A stretch of DNA of 64,000 nt from Lysobacter niastensis. GTDB lineage: Bacteria > Pseudomonadota > Gammaproteobacteria > Xanthomonadales > Xanthomonadaceae. The translations under genes and the position numbers were made by a program. Under the pieces are notes generated by a model. The model worked only from the letters and a program-made list of their open reading frames with translations, searched no databases and was not told the origin of the DNA. Of the stretch, positions 53,683-64,000 are shown one piece after another (positions within the stretch are counted from its first letter, which is position 1; each line of letters begins with the position of its first letter). The DNA lies in the NCBI RefSeq assembly GCF_015453285.1, contig NZ_JADLZT010000003.1, positions 186,001 to 250,000 on the forward strand, read 5' to 3'.

Positions 53683-53712
53683 TAAAACAAAGGCGCCGTT
53701 TCCGGCGCCTTT
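53683..53712 (-). terminator. Terminator of the upstream tRNA-Asp gene
   Basis: Stem aaaggcgcc / ggcgccttt with a T-rich tail on the minus strand. Near-copy of the terminator at 53505. Confidence 0.75.
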
Positions 53713-53720
53713 GGCGAAAC

Positions 53721-53797
53721 TGGCGGAGTGGACGGGACTCGAACCCGCGACCTCCGGCGTGACAGGCCAGCATTCTAACCGACTGAACTACCACTCC
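53721..53797 (-). tRNA. tRNA-Asp (GTC), copy 1
   Basis: 77 bases, identical to the copy 177 bases downstream. Anticodon GTC, CCA encoded. Confidence 0.96.
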
Positions 53798-53837
53798 GCG
53801 CTTCAAAAACCTTTCAAACAACCCACTGGGCGCTTGA

Positions 53838-53912
53838 TGGTGGGTGCTGAGGGTTTCGAACCCCCGACCCTCTCCTTGTAAGGGAGACGCTCTACCGCTG
53901 AGCTAAGCACCC
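53838..53912 (-). tRNA. tRNA-Val (TAC)
   Basis: 75 bases with encoded CCA. Acceptor gggtgct, anticodon loop CTTACAA giving TAC. First of three tRNA genes between hupB and ppiD. Confidence 0.96.
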
Positions 53913-53973
53913 GTCTGTTGCCTGGTGCCTCTGCCGATTCCTTGGGTTACCCCAGTCCTCGGCGGCGAGTCGC

Positions 53974-54246
53974 TTAGTTTACGGCATCCTTGAGCGCCTT
54001 ACCAGCCTTGAACGCCGGATTCTTCGAGGCCTCGATCTTGATCGTGTCGCCCGTCTTCGGGTTGCGGCCTTCGCGCGCGGCACGCGTGCGGACCTGGAAG
54101 GTACCGAAGCCGACCAGAGTGACGGTGTCGCCCTTCTTCAGCGCCTTGGTGATGGTGCTGATCATGGCATCCACCGCATTGGCTGCGTCGGTCTTCGTAA
54201 GCTCGGCGGCTTCAGCGACAGCAGCAACAAAATCGGCCTTATTCAT
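53974..54246 (-). CDS. hupB: DNA-binding protein HU-beta
   Basis: 90-residue nucleoid protein. [21 protein letters not shown] and the DNA-binding arm region with [32 protein letters not shown] match HU. Start ATG 54246; an in-frame codon 15 bases upstream is less usual. Located between lon and ppiD as in E. coli. The gap to lon (54247-54472) holds a hairpin ggaaagcc/ggctttcc (54404-54429) and presumably the hupB promoter. Confidence 0.96.
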   Translation of the reverse strand: MNKADFVAAVAEAAELTKTDAANAVDAMISTITKALKKGDTVTLVGFGTFQVRTRAAREGRNPKTGDTIKIEASKNPAFKAGKALKDAVN

Positions 54247-54472
54247 TCGTATTGACTCCATGTGCGGGATTGATACCGCGGGTTGATATTCGGATCCGTC
54301 ACGCGCATTGGCGAGCGTTCCGAGCGATTCTGCCGCGCTGCGCGCATGAAGGCGGCAGCGCGGTCGCGGTCGTTATACCAGCGGCATTTTTGAGGCGCAA
54401 GCCGGAAAGCCAGTATTCACGGGCTTTCCAGCGGTTTTTGCCATTCGCTTCGCCACCTTCGCGGCTTTGCGA

Positions 54473-56899
<2,427 letters not shown>

Positions 56900-56971
56900 G
56901 GGGATGCTCCGGAAGACGGTGGTTCGGGCCCGGGGCCCGGAATGTCGCGGGCACGAGGCCCATGGCGTCGG

Positions 56972-57000
56972 TTATGGGGTCCGCCGAGAAAGGATGCAAG
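56972..57000 (-). promoter_or_regulatory. Candidate heat-shock (sigma-32) promoter of lon
   Basis: Minus strand CTTGCAT (56994-57000), 14-base spacer, CCCCATAA (56972-56979), close to the RpoH consensus CTTGAAA-N14-CCCCATNT. It is 73 bases upstream of the lon start. Confidence 0.75.
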
Positions 57001-57056
57001 CGACCATCGGTTACGCCTCCGTATTCAGTCTATGGACGTATGAAAATCAGACACTT

Positions 57057-57089
57057 GAAACAAAACGGGCCGCCCTTTCGAGGCGGCCC
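57057..57089 (-). terminator. Terminator of clpX
   Basis: Stem gggccgcc / ggcggccc (57067-57089) followed on the minus strand by GTTTTGTTTC. Separates clpX from the lon promoter. Confidence 0.88.
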
Positions 57090-57116
57090 GCAGGTTGCTG
57101 TTCAGGTTGTGCGCGA

Positions 57117-58403
57117 TCAGTCGCCAGAAGCCACCTTCGGCGCCGCAGGCGGCGTCTGGTAGATCAGGTAGGGCTCGGTCTTGTGGTCGATGACCGACTC
57201 GTCCACCACGACCTTGCTGACGTTCTCCAGCGACGGCAGCTCGTACATCGTGTCGAGCAGAACCCCCTCGACGATGGTACGCAGGCCACGGGCTCCGGTC
57301 TTGCGCTTGAGCGCCTTGCGGGCGATGGCCGCGAGCGCGTCCTGGCGGAACTCGAGCTCCACGCCCTCCATCTCGAACAGCTTCTTGAACTGCTTGGTGA
57401 TGGCGTTCTTGGGCTCGGTCAGGATCTTGACCAGTGCCGGCTCGTCCAGCTCTTCCAGGGTGGCGACCACCGGCAGGCGGCCGACGAACTCGGGGATCAG
57501 GCCGAACTTGATCAGGTCTTCAGGCTCGACATCCGCCAGCACCTTGCCGACATCGGACTTGCGCTCGGCGCTCTTGACCTTGGCGCCGAAGCCGATGCCG
57601 CCGGCCTCGGTGCTGCGCTGCTGGATGATCTTTTCCAGGCCTGCGAACGCGCCACCGACGATGAAGAGGATGTTGCGCGTGTCGACCTGCAGGAACTCCT
57701 GCTGCGGATGCTTGCGTCCGCCCTGCGGCGGCACGCTGGCGACGGTGCCCTCGATCAGCTTCAGCAGGGCCTGCTGCACGCCTTCGCCCGACACGTCGCG
57801 GGTAATCGACGGGTTGTCGCTCTTGCGCGAGATCTTGTCGATCTCATCGATATAGACGATGCCCTGCTGTGCCTTCTCGACGTCGTAGTCGCACTTCTGC
57901 AGCAGCTTCTGGATGATGTTCTCCACGTCCTCGCCGACATAGCCGGCTTCGGTCAGCGTGGTGGCATCGGCCATCGTGAAGGGCACGTTGAGCAGGCGCG
58001 CCAGCGTCTCGGCGAGCAGCGTCTTGCCCGAACCGGTCGGACCGACCAGCAGGATGTTCGACTTGGCGAGTTCGACGTCGTCGTTCTTCTGCCGGCTCTC
58101 GATGCGCTTGTAGTGGTTGTACACGGCGACCGCGAGCGTGCGCTTGGCGCGCTGCTGGCCGATCACGTACTGGTCCAGCACCTCGAGGATCTCGCGCGGC
58201 TTGGGCAGGTGGCTGCGAGCCGACTGCGCCTTCTCCTCGAGTTCCTCGCGGATGATGTCGTTGCACAGCTCGACGCATTCGTCGCAGATGAAGACGCTCG
58301 GGCCCGCGATGAGCTTGCGGACCTCGTGCTGGCTCTTCCCGCAGAACGAGCAATAGAGAATCTTGTTGCTGTCGGTGCTGCGGCCCTGTCGGTCGTCGCT
58401 CAT
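57117..58403 (-). CDS. clpX: ATP-dependent Clp protease ATP-binding subunit ClpX
   Basis: 428-residue AAA+ unfoldase. N-terminal zinc finger C18, C21, C40, C43; Walker A GPTGSGKT (121-128); Walker B IDEIDK; the ClpP-binding loop (IGFGAKV) and pore motif GYVGED. The ATG at 58403 (MSDDRQGRS) gives the family start; longer upstream frame lacks similarity. Follows clpP by 153 bases. Confidence 0.97.
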   Translation of the reverse strand: MSDDRQGRSTDSNKILYCSFCGKSQHEVRKLIAGPSVFICDECVELCNDIIREELEEKAQSARSHLPKPREILEVLDQYVIGQQRAKRTLAVAVYNHYKRIESRQKNDDVELAKSNILLVGPTGSGKTLLAETLARLLNVPFTMADATTLTEAGYVGEDVENIIQKLLQKCDYDVEKAQQGIVYIDEIDKISRKSDNPSITRDVSGEGVQQALLKLIEGTVASVPPQGGRKHPQQEFLQVDTRNILFIVGGAFAGLEKIIQQRSTEAGGIGFGAKVKSAERKSDVGKVLADVEPEDLIKFGLIPEFVGRLPVVATLEELDEPALVKILTEPKNAITKQFKKLFEMEGVELEFRQDALAAIARKALKRKTGARGLRTIVEGVLLDTMYELPSLENVSKVVVDESVIDHKTEPYLIYQTPPAAPKVASGD

Positions 58404-58556
58404 TGCTTGTGCCCAAATGGTGCTGGTGTCGCGAACGCATCGTGAACAAACGCGTTCAGGTACTACGGCCCGAGAATAACACAGCGGTCCAGCCTGTCTG
58501 CAGGCCGGCCCGCCGGGCCAAAAGTCAATTAAAATCAATCAATTGCATGGCAACAC

Positions 58557-59183
58557 TCAGGCCGACTGGATGGAATCTTCCGGTCGGCGTTCCAGCACCT
58601 GGTCGACCAGACCGTATTCGCGAGCCGCCTCGGCGCTCTTGAAGTTGTCGCGCTCGGTGTCCCGGGCGATGGTCTCGAGGGCCTGGCCGGTGTGCTTGGA
58701 CAGCACCTCGTTGAGGCGCTGGCGCAGGGTCAGGATCTCGCGGGCATGGATGTCGATGTCCGTGGCCTGGCCCTGGAAGCCGCCCAGGGGCTGGTGGATC
58801 ATCACCCGCGAGTTGGGCAGCGCATAGCGCTTGCCCTTGGCGCCGGCGGCCAGCAGGAGGGCACCCATCGAGGCGGCCTGGCCGACGCAGATGGTGCTCA
58901 CGTCCGGCTTGATGTACTGCATGGTGTCGTAGATCGCCATGCCCGCCGTGACGATGCCGCCCGGCGAATTGATGTACAGGCTGATGTCCTTCTCAGGGTT
59001 CTCGGCTTCGAGGAACAGCATCTGCGCCACGATGACATTGGCGACGTGGTCGTCGATCGGCCCCACCAGGAAGATCACCCGTTCCTTCAGCAGGCGCGAG
59101 TAGATGTCATAGGCGCGCTCGCCGCGGCTGGTCTGTTCGACCACCATCGGCACGAGATTGAGGGCTTGGGTTCGGTTGTCCAT
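58557..59183 (-). CDS. clpP: ATP-dependent Clp protease proteolytic subunit ClpP
   Basis: 208-residue serine peptidase that forms the double-heptamer chamber used by ClpX and ClpA. Catalytic triad S105 (GQAASMGA), H130 (MIHQPLGG) and D179 (RDTERDNF). Follows tig by 139 bases, with a terminator and a heat-shock-like promoter in the gap. Confidence 0.97.
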   Translation of the reverse strand: MDNRTQALNLVPMVVEQTSRGERAYDIYSRLLKERVIFLVGPIDDHVANVIVAQMLFLEAENPEKDISLYINSPGGIVTAGMAIYDTMQYIKPDVSTICVGQAASMGALLLAAGAKGKRYALPNSRVMIHQPLGGFQGQATDIDIHAREILTLRQRLNEVLSKHTGQALETIARDTERDNFKSAEAAREYGLVDQVLERRPEDSIQSA

Positions 59184-59235
59184 CGGGCGGCACCTGGAAA
59201 GACTGTGGGCGCTATTGGATAGCGCGGTCCGCTCA

Positions 59236-59264
59236 AATTGGGGCCATCCGCGCCGGAGCGCAAG
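59236..59264 (-). promoter_or_regulatory. Candidate heat-shock (sigma-32) promoter of clpP
   Basis: Minus strand CTTGCGC (59258-59264), 14-base spacer, CCCCAATT (59236-59243). The same spacing as the lon site but a less exact match. It is 53 bases upstream of clpP. Confidence 0.6.
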
Positions 59265-59280
59265 GGGCGGATGGCTCAGG

Positions 59281-59307
59281 ATGCACCGCCGGTTGGCGGC
59301 GGTGCAT
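59281..59307 (-). terminator. Hairpin after tig
   Basis: Stem atgcaccgcc / ggcggtgcat with a 7-base loop, 16 bases past the tig stop. There is no clear T-run, so it may be a partial terminator. Confidence 0.6.
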
Positions 59308-59322
59308 CTGGCAACACCAGGA

Positions 59323-60624
59323 TTACTGGCGGATCGCGTCGCTGAACGACAGCGCCTGCTCGGTGTGCTGGGCGCGCTCGGCGATCCAGTCGATCACCTG
59401 CTCTTCCATGACGCGCGCCTGCAGGCCGGACATCAGCTGCTGGTCGTTGCGATACAGCTCGATCACCTGCTGCGGCTCTTCGTAGGTCGAGGCGATCAGG
59501 TTGAGCGTTTCGGTGACACGGCGCGGATCCAGCATCAGCTGGTTGCGACGGGCGATTTCACCGACCAGCAGGCCAACCAGCACGCGCTTGCGGGCCGGGT
59601 CCATGAAACCCTGGTACGCATCGGCCGGGATCTCGCCGACCGCGCGACCCTGGCGACGGGCCTGCTCGAAGGTCTGGAAGGCCAGGTCGCGGGCTTCGTT
59701 CTCGACCAGCTTCGGCGGCATTTCGACGTGTGCGTAGGCAGCGATCAGCTGCTCGCCCACTTCGCGGCGCAGGCGGGTCATCAGCGCACCCTTGAGCTCG
59801 CGCTCGAGGTTGGAGCGGATGTCGGCGCGGAACTGGTCGGCATCGCCGCTGCGCACGCCGAAGCTCTTGATGAAACCGGCATCGACTTCCGGCAGCACCG
59901 GCTCGGACACCTTGGTCGCCTTCAGATGGACCTGGACCTTGCGGCCGGCGAACTGCGGCACGCGCCAATCGGCCGGGAACTCGACTTCGACCTGCTTCTC
60001 TTCGCCGGTCTTCATGCCGACCAGCGCCGACTCGATCGCCGGGAACATGGCACCGGAGCCGATCGCGGTGACACCGCGCTCGACGCCCTCGGCCGGCAGG
60101 CGCTCGTCGCCGATCTGCGACCAGGTTTCGATCTCGACCGCGTCACCGGCGGCGGCGGCGCGCTCGACCACGTTCCAGGTGCGGCGCTGCAGACGCAGGT
60201 TGTCGATCATCGCGTCGATGTCGGTGTCGCTGACTTCCGCGGTGTGGCGGATGACATTGAGCTTGGCCATGTCGATGTCGCCGAACTCCGGCACGACTTC
60301 GAACGTGGCGACATAGGCCAGCTCGCCTTCCGAGCCATCGGCCTGAACGATCTGCGGATTGCCGGCGATCTGCAGGGACTCCTGGCGCACGGCGTTGCTG
60401 AAACCTTCGCGCAGCATGCCATCCAGCGCTTCGGCGCGGACCTGCTGGCCGAACCGCTGCTCGATGACCTTGGCCGGCACTTTGCCAGGACGGAAGCCCT
60501 TGATCTTGGCGCCACGCGCGATCTCGCGCAGGCGACCACCGACCACCGCTTCCAGGCGATCCGCCGGGAGGCTGAAGGTCATACGGCGTTCGAGGTTTCC
60601 GAGCGATTCGACCGAAACTTGCAT
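59323..60624 (-). CDS. tig: Trigger factor, ribosome-associated chaperone
   Basis: 433-residue chaperone bound at the ribosome exit tunnel. The N-terminal ribosome-binding segment has [19 protein letters not shown]; a central FKBP-type PPIase domain (about 155-245) is next; the helical C-terminal arm domains follow. The ATG at 60624 with an aggag site is the start. First protein gene of the tig-clpP-clpX-lon-hupB-ppiD cluster. Confidence 0.96.
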   Translation of the reverse strand: MQVSVESLGNLERRMTFSLPADRLEAVVGGRLREIARGAKIKGFRPGKVPAKVIEQRFGQQVRAEALDGMLREGFSNAVRQESLQIAGNPQIVQADGSEGELAYVATFEVVPEFGDIDMAKLNVIRHTAEVSDTDIDAMIDNLRLQRRTWNVVERAAAAGDAVEIETWSQIGDERLPAEGVERGVTAIGSGAMFPAIESALVGMKTGEEKQVEVEFPADWRVPQFAGRKVQVHLKATKVSEPVLPEVDAGFIKSFGVRSGDADQFRADIRSNLERELKGALMTRLRREVGEQLIAAYAHVEMPPKLVENEARDLAFQTFEQARRQGRAVGEIPADAYQGFMDPARKRVLVGLLVGEIARRNQLMLDPRRVTETLNLIASTYEEPQQVIELYRNDQQLMSGLQARVMEEQVIDWIAERAQHTEQALSFSDAIRQ

Positions 60625-60937
60625 ATCCACTCCTGCCACCACGGCGACCTGCCGCAGCACGATGTTGATGACCTGTCCGACCGCGGGCACGACACAACGT
60701 CGCCGGCCAGCGGAACGCAATAGTTTCGCTGATTACGGCCCGCGCCGCCAGCGCTGGAACCGAAGGTGGCTGAGGCTCGGGCGAGGTCTTTGCGGCTGCA
60801 AGCTGCCCCACTCGCCTGAACAGCCCGCGATGGTTTCGATGCGGCGGGCTACGGCTGAGGGCCGCCAGCCTTCAAATCAACAACGTCACTCGCGAGCGCT
60901 CGCTCGACACGGCCGGCTGCCACTCGCTGCGGAGGGC
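60625..60937. other. 313-base gap without a gene upstream of tig
   Basis: Lies between tRNA-Leu and tig on the minus strand. It holds palindromes, for example around gcgagcgctcgc near 60892-60903, and presumably the tig promoter, which I could not place with confidence. Short open frames here have no family similarity or codon bias. Confidence 0.6.
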
Positions 60938-61022
60938 TGGTGCGAAAGGAGGGACTCGAACCCTCACGGGGTTACCCGCTGGAACCTAAATCCAGTGCGT
61001 CTACCAATTCCGCCACTTTCGC
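60938..61022 (-). tRNA. tRNA-Leu (TAG)
   Basis: 85 bases with encoded CCA. Acceptor gcgaaag, anticodon loop TTTAGGT giving TAG, variable arm of class II size. Confidence 0.96.
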
Positions 61023-61062
61023 GAAGGGCACTGCGTGCGCCGGCATTCTAGGGCCGGCTCCG

Positions 61063-61097
61063 GAAAAGAAAAAAGCACCTGGCGAACCAGGTGCTTT
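61063..61097 (-). terminator. Terminator between tRNA-Lys and tRNA-Leu
   Basis: Stem aaagcacct / aggtgcttt followed on the minus strand by TTTTCTTTTCC. It ends the Pro-Arg-His-Lys tRNA transcript. Confidence 0.88.
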
Positions 61098-61103
61098 CCG
61101 GAT

Positions 61104-61179
61104 TGGTGGGCCGTCAAGGATTCGAACCTTGGACCTATTGATTAAGAGTCAACTGCTCTACCAACTGAGCTAACGGCCC
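61104..61179 (-). tRNA. tRNA-Lys (CTT)
   Basis: 76 bases with encoded CCA. Acceptor gggccgt, anticodon loop CTCTTAA giving CTT. Confidence 0.95.
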
Positions 61180-61232
61180 GGAACAACTAGAAGCGAAACT
61201 ATAACAATAAAAATCCGCTTCGCCAACATGTT

Positions 61233-61310
61233 TGGGGTGGCTGAGGGGACTCGAACCCCCGACAACTGGAATCACAATCCAGTACTCTAACCAACTGAGC
61301 TACAGCCACC
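61233..61310 (-). tRNA. tRNA-His (GTG)
   Basis: 78 bases including the extra G at -1 typical of tRNA-His, and CCA. Anticodon loop TTGTGAT giving GTG. Confidence 0.96.
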
Positions 61311-61335
61311 GTAGAACACTTACTTCGCAACACCG

Positions 61336-61412
61336 TGGCGCGCCCGGCGGGACTCGAACCCACAACCACCGGCTTAGAAGGCCGGTGCTCTATCCGGTTG
61401 AGCTACGGGCGC
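61336..61412 (-). tRNA. tRNA-Arg (TCT)
   Basis: 77 bases with encoded CCA. Acceptor gcgcccg, anticodon loop CTTCTAA giving TCT. Confidence 0.96.
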
Positions 61413-61474
61413 CAGTCATCATCTTAACCGACGTACCGCAGATCTCCGCCTGATCGCTCTACCGAGGAACAGGA

Positions 61475-61551
61475 TGGTCGGGGCAGAGGGATTCGAACCC
61501 ACGACATCCAGCTCCCAAAGCTGGCGCTCTACCAGGCTGAGCTATACCCCG
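61475..61551 (-). tRNA. tRNA-Pro (TGG)
   Basis: 77 bases with encoded CCA. Acceptor cggggta, anticodon loop TTTGGGA giving TGG. First gene of the tRNA cluster. Confidence 0.96.
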
Positions 61552-61660
61552 ATCGAAACTCCGGGACTTCCGTTGCGCGCCAACGCCGCGAAAGGCCGAC
61601 TAGTTTGGTGGCCGCGCGCGCGCCTGTCAATGCGGAACCGAATCGATGGGGCGCACCGGC

Positions 61661-63013
61661 TCAGGCCTCCGATGCCAGCGCCTCCGGCGCACGGCCACGT
61701 GCAGGCCACAGCATCGCGATCACGGTGACCGCACCCAGCAGCCAGCTGTAGTGCACGTTGCCGACGAGGGCGAAAGCCGAGACATTGCCGAGAGACGCCG
61801 CCAGCAGGATCTGCGCGCCGTAAGGCAGCACTCCCTGCGTCACGCAGGCGAAGATGTCCATGACACTGGCCGCACGTGCGGGTGGGACCCCGTGCTGCCC
61901 GGCGATGTCGCGCGCCAGACCGCCACTGATCAGGATCGCCACCGTGTTGTTGGCGGTGAACACATCGGTCGCCGCCGACAGCGTGGCGATGCTCACCTCG
62001 CCCGCCCGGCGGCTGCGATGGCCTCGCGCGAAACGGCCGATCACGGAGGCCAGCCATGCCAGGCCGCCAGTGGCCTTCATCAGCGCTCCCAGTCCGCCCA
62101 CCAGCAGCGACAGCAGCGTGATCTCCACCATGCTCTCGAAGCCCTGCCAGACATGGTCGGCATAGCTCGCGATGCCGAAACCTTCCGCGAAGAAGAGGCC
62201 GAACGCGCCGGCGATGACCAGCCCCAGACCCAGCACGATGATCACGTCCACGCCCGCGAGCGCCAGGCCGAGCACCACCAGGTACGGCAGGATCAGCCAG
62301 GGCGACACAGGCTCGAGCGCCTGCACGGGCTCGGTTTCGCCGACGAAGCCCAGCACCACGAGAGTCAGCAGCGCCGCCGGCAGTGCGAGCTTCAGGTTCT
62401 CGCGGAATTTCTCCCGCATCGTGCAGCCCAGCGTGCGGCTGGCGACGATCGCGGTATCGGAAATGACCGACAGGTTGTCTCCGAAGGTGGCGCCGCCGAT
62501 CACCGCGCCGAGCACCAGCGCGCGGTCCAGGCCAGACGCGTCGGACACGCCCAGCGCGATCGGCGCGACCGCGGCGATCGTGCCCATCGACGTGCCCAGC
62601 GACAACGAGATGAAGCCAGCCACGACGAACAACCCCGGCAGAAGCAGCGCCGGATGCACGTTGCCGACGCCAAGCGCGACGATCGCGTCGACCGCGCCGA
62701 TCGCCTTGGAGACTTCGACGAAGCCGCCCGCGAGCAGGAAGATCAGGCACATCAGCACGACGTTGTGGTCGCCCATGCCCGACAGCAGCGTCTCCAGCGG
62801 TTTCAGACCGCGACGCCATGCGATGAAAGCGGCCAGAGCCAGCGCGGGCAGGATCGCGACCGGCGCCTTGAGCTGGTAGAAGCCGTCCTCGTGGCCGAGG
62901 ACGTAGGTGAAGTACATCCCCGCCCCGAAGAACAACGCCAGGAACAGCAACAGGGGACTCAGCGCCAGCGCGCTCGGCTTGATGCCGGCGCCGGCGGCGG
63001 TCGATTCATTCAT
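61661..63013 (-). CDS. nhaC: NhaC-family Na+/H+ antiporter
   Basis: 450-residue polytopic membrane protein with about twelve helices. NhaC family features include GTSMGTIAAVAPIALGV, GATFGDNLSVISDTAIVASRTLG, and the repeat-like second half with ATDVFTANNTVAILISG. It exchanges sodium, and in some members malate or lactate, for protons, keeping pH and salt balance. Start ATG 63013 (MNEST). The gene stands alone between the tRNA cluster and the isocitrate dehydrogenase gene. Substrate beyond cations cannot be decided. Confidence 0.85.
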   Translation of the reverse strand: MNESTAAGAGIKPSALALSPLLLFLALFFGAGMYFTYVLGHEDGFYQLKAPVAILPALALAAFIAWRRGLKPLETLLSGMGDHNVVLMCLIFLLAGGFVEVSKAIGAVDAIVALGVGNVHPALLLPGLFVVAGFISLSLGTSMGTIAAVAPIALGVSDASGLDRALVLGAVIGGATFGDNLSVISDTAIVASRTLGCTMREKFRENLKLALPAALLTLVVLGFVGETEPVQALEPVSPWLILPYLVVLGLALAGVDVIIVLGLGLVIAGAFGLFFAEGFGIASYADHVWQGFESMVEITLLSLLVGGLGALMKATGGLAWLASVIGRFARGHRSRRAGEVSIATLSAATDVFTANNTVAILISGGLARDIAGQHGVPPARAASVMDIFACVTQGVLPYGAQILLAASLGNVSAFALVGNVHYSWLLGAVTVIAMLWPARGRAPEALASEA

Positions 63014-63139
63014 CTTTTCATCCGCATGAAGCAATAGGTTTGCGATTTTGCAGTGCAGCATCCGCACTGTCGAGCGGCGGCCGCGGAAATCTGTCGCCGC
63101 ATCCATGGCCTCAATCCCGCGGTTTTCGGCTCCCTGAAC

Positions 63140-63169
63140 GCATCGGGGCGCCCGAAGGCGCCCCGATGC
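63140..63169 (-). terminator. Hairpin after the isocitrate dehydrogenase gene
   Basis: Perfect 13-base stem gcatcggggcgcc / ggcgccccgatgc with a 4-base loop, 27 bases past the stop. No T-run follows, but the stem is strong. Confidence 0.7.
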
Positions 63170-63195
63170 CGGTTCTCTGAGCCAGTGTCCCGGAA

Positions 63196-64000
63196 TCAGA
63201 TGCGGGTGGCGATGGCCTTCGCGAACGACATCGTGTTGCCGCTGCCGCCCAGGTCCGGCGTCAGCGAGTCCTTCGCCTCCAGCGTGGCGATGATGGCTTC
63301 GCGCAGCCTGGTCGCCTTCTCCGGCATGGCGAGGTGGTCGAGCATCTGCGCAGCGGCGAGCAGCAGCGCGCACGGATTGGCCTTGCCCTGCCCCGCGATG
63401 TCCGGCGCGGTGCCGTGCACGGCTTCGAAGATCGCCGCATCGGTGCCGATGTTGGCGCCCGGCGCCAGGCCGAGGCCGCCGACCAGGCCGGCGCACAGGT
63501 CGGAAATGATGTCGCCGAACAGGTTGGTGGTGACGATGATGTCGAACTGCTCCGGACGCATCACCAGCTGCATGCAGGTGTTGTCCACGATCATCTCGTT
63601 GCACTCGATGTCCGGGTATTCCGTGGCGACGGCACGCGCAGTCTTCAGGAACAGGCCCGAGGTCGACTTCAGGATGTTGGCCTTGTGGACGATGGTGACC
63701 TTCTTGCGGCCAGTCCTGCGGGCCAGTTCGAAGGCGTAGCGCACGATGCGCTCGGAGCCGCGGCGGGTGATCTTCTGCGTCAGCGTCGCGACCTCGCCGT
63801 CTGCCGACAGCGTCTGGCCTTCGCCGATGTACGCGCCTTCGGTGTTCTCGCGGACCGTGATCAGGTCCACGCCCGAGGGGAAGCGCGACTTGGTGTTCGG
63901 GAACGACTTGGCCGGACGCACGTTGGCGTACAGGTCGAAGCGCTTGCGCAGCTCGACGTTGATCGAGCTGAAGCCCTCGCCCACCGGCGTGGTCAGCGGG
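63196..64000 (-). CDS. Isocitrate dehydrogenase, NAD type (IDH/IMDH family), 5' end beyond the window
   Basis: The visible 268 codons are the C-terminal part of a beta-decarboxylating dehydrogenase. Motifs TTPVGEGFSSINVELRKRFDLYANVRP, LITVRENTEGAYIGEGQ, the metal-binding VTTNLFGDIISDLCAGL and GTAPDIAGQGKANP are present. The substrate-loop region SSINVELRKRFDLYANVRP and NTKSRFPSGVDLI fits the monomer-type NAD isocitrate dehydrogenases of this family better than LeuB or tartrate dehydrogenase. It would supply 2-oxoglutarate in the TCA cycle. The N-terminal 60-70 residues with the first NAD contacts are missing. Confidence 0.85.
   Translation of the reverse strand, partial: PLTTPVGEGFSSINVELRKRFDLYANVRPAKSFPNTKSRFPSGVDLITVRENTEGAYIGEGQTLSADGEVATLTQKITRRGSERIVRYAFELARRTGRKKVTIVHKANILKSTSGLFLKTARAVATEYPDIECNEMIVDNTCMQLVMRPEQFDIIVTTNLFGDIISDLCAGLVGGLGLAPGANIGTDAAIFEAVHGTAPDIAGQGKANPCALLLAAAQMLDHLAMPEKATRLREAIIATLEAKDSLTPDLGGSGNTMSFAKAIATRI

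Noticed and set aside
53544-53912. tRNA genes as integration site of a mobile element
   Set aside because: No integrase, direct repeat or foreign-looking gene lies beside them; the neighbours are conserved core genes.

Overview
This 64 kb window is a GC-rich chromosomal core segment from a gammaproteobacterium. Gene content, gene order and protein style (rpoE-rseA-mucD, lepA-lepB-rnc-era-recO, a PIAGT-type PabB, KdkA, a PilZ gene behind holB) point to the Xanthomonadaceae/Lysobacteraceae, most likely a Lysobacter- or Luteimonas-like bacterium. I see no prophage, insertion sequence, CRISPR array, integron or toxin-antitoxin pair. Almost every gene is a recognisable housekeeping gene, so the interest lies in gene arrangements, unusual residues, repeats and regulatory sites rather than in a new accessory island.

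Layout. 1-4538: 3' truncated rlmD, a YdbL-like lipoprotein behind a YdbH/AsmA-like protein, and an orphan REC-Hpt regulator. 4517-13410, minus strand: recO, era, rnc, a DUF4845 gene, lepB and lepA, then the envelope stress cluster mucD, rseA, rpoE with a candidate autoregulatory sigma-E promoter. 13655-15742: a two-domain beta-oxidation protein. 15720-31157: an unknown secreted protein; the tightly overlapping pabB-pabC-mltG-tmk-holB-pilZ operon; and the fatty-acid cluster yceD-rpmF-fabH-fabD-fabG-acpP-fabF, with yceF (maf) divergent and no plsX. A large membrane glycosyltransferase follows. 30204-34624: a MoxR / DUF58 / transglutaminase / Slp-like lipoprotein operon. 34688-38448: hinT, recR, ybaB, dnaX, then tRNA-Ser(GGA) and the 4.5S SRP RNA.

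38648-45478: a YVTN beta-propeller protein, then one minus-strand run kdkA - metallo-beta-lactamase-fold gene - moaA - moaC - moaD - moaE, which joins LPS-core kinase and molybdenum cofactor genes. Divergent from it is a family 9 glycosyltransferase, followed by a DUF6165 gene and tRNA-Ser(CGA). 45710-51310: a PP2C phosphatase; the conserved dnaQ-rnhA-yafS-like / gloB-mltD neighbourhood; fabI. 51398-61551, minus strand: the proteostasis cluster tig-clpP-clpX-lon-hupB-ppiD, with tRNA-Val and two tandem tRNA-Asp genes between hupB and ppiD, and a Pro-Arg-His-Lys-Leu tRNA cluster upstream of tig. Two sites match heat-shock (sigma-32) promoters, before lon and before clpP. 61661-64000: an NhaC-type antiporter and the 3' part of an NAD-type isocitrate dehydrogenase gene.

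Themes. Several blocks serve the cell envelope: YdbH/YdbL lipid transport, the sigma-E cascade, MltG and an MltD-like enzyme, KdkA and the GT9 enzyme, the fatty-acid genes, PpiD. Very short start/stop overlaps (4 bp) are frequent and suggest translational coupling. Several intergenic spaces hold palindromes or inverted-repeat pairs of a kind common in this family. The best leads for follow-up are the YdbH-YdbL pair with a possible built-in YnbE-like strand, the unknown metallo-beta-lactamase protein inside the moa operon, the natural Ala at the triclosan-site Gly of FabI, and the intergenic hairpin arrays.
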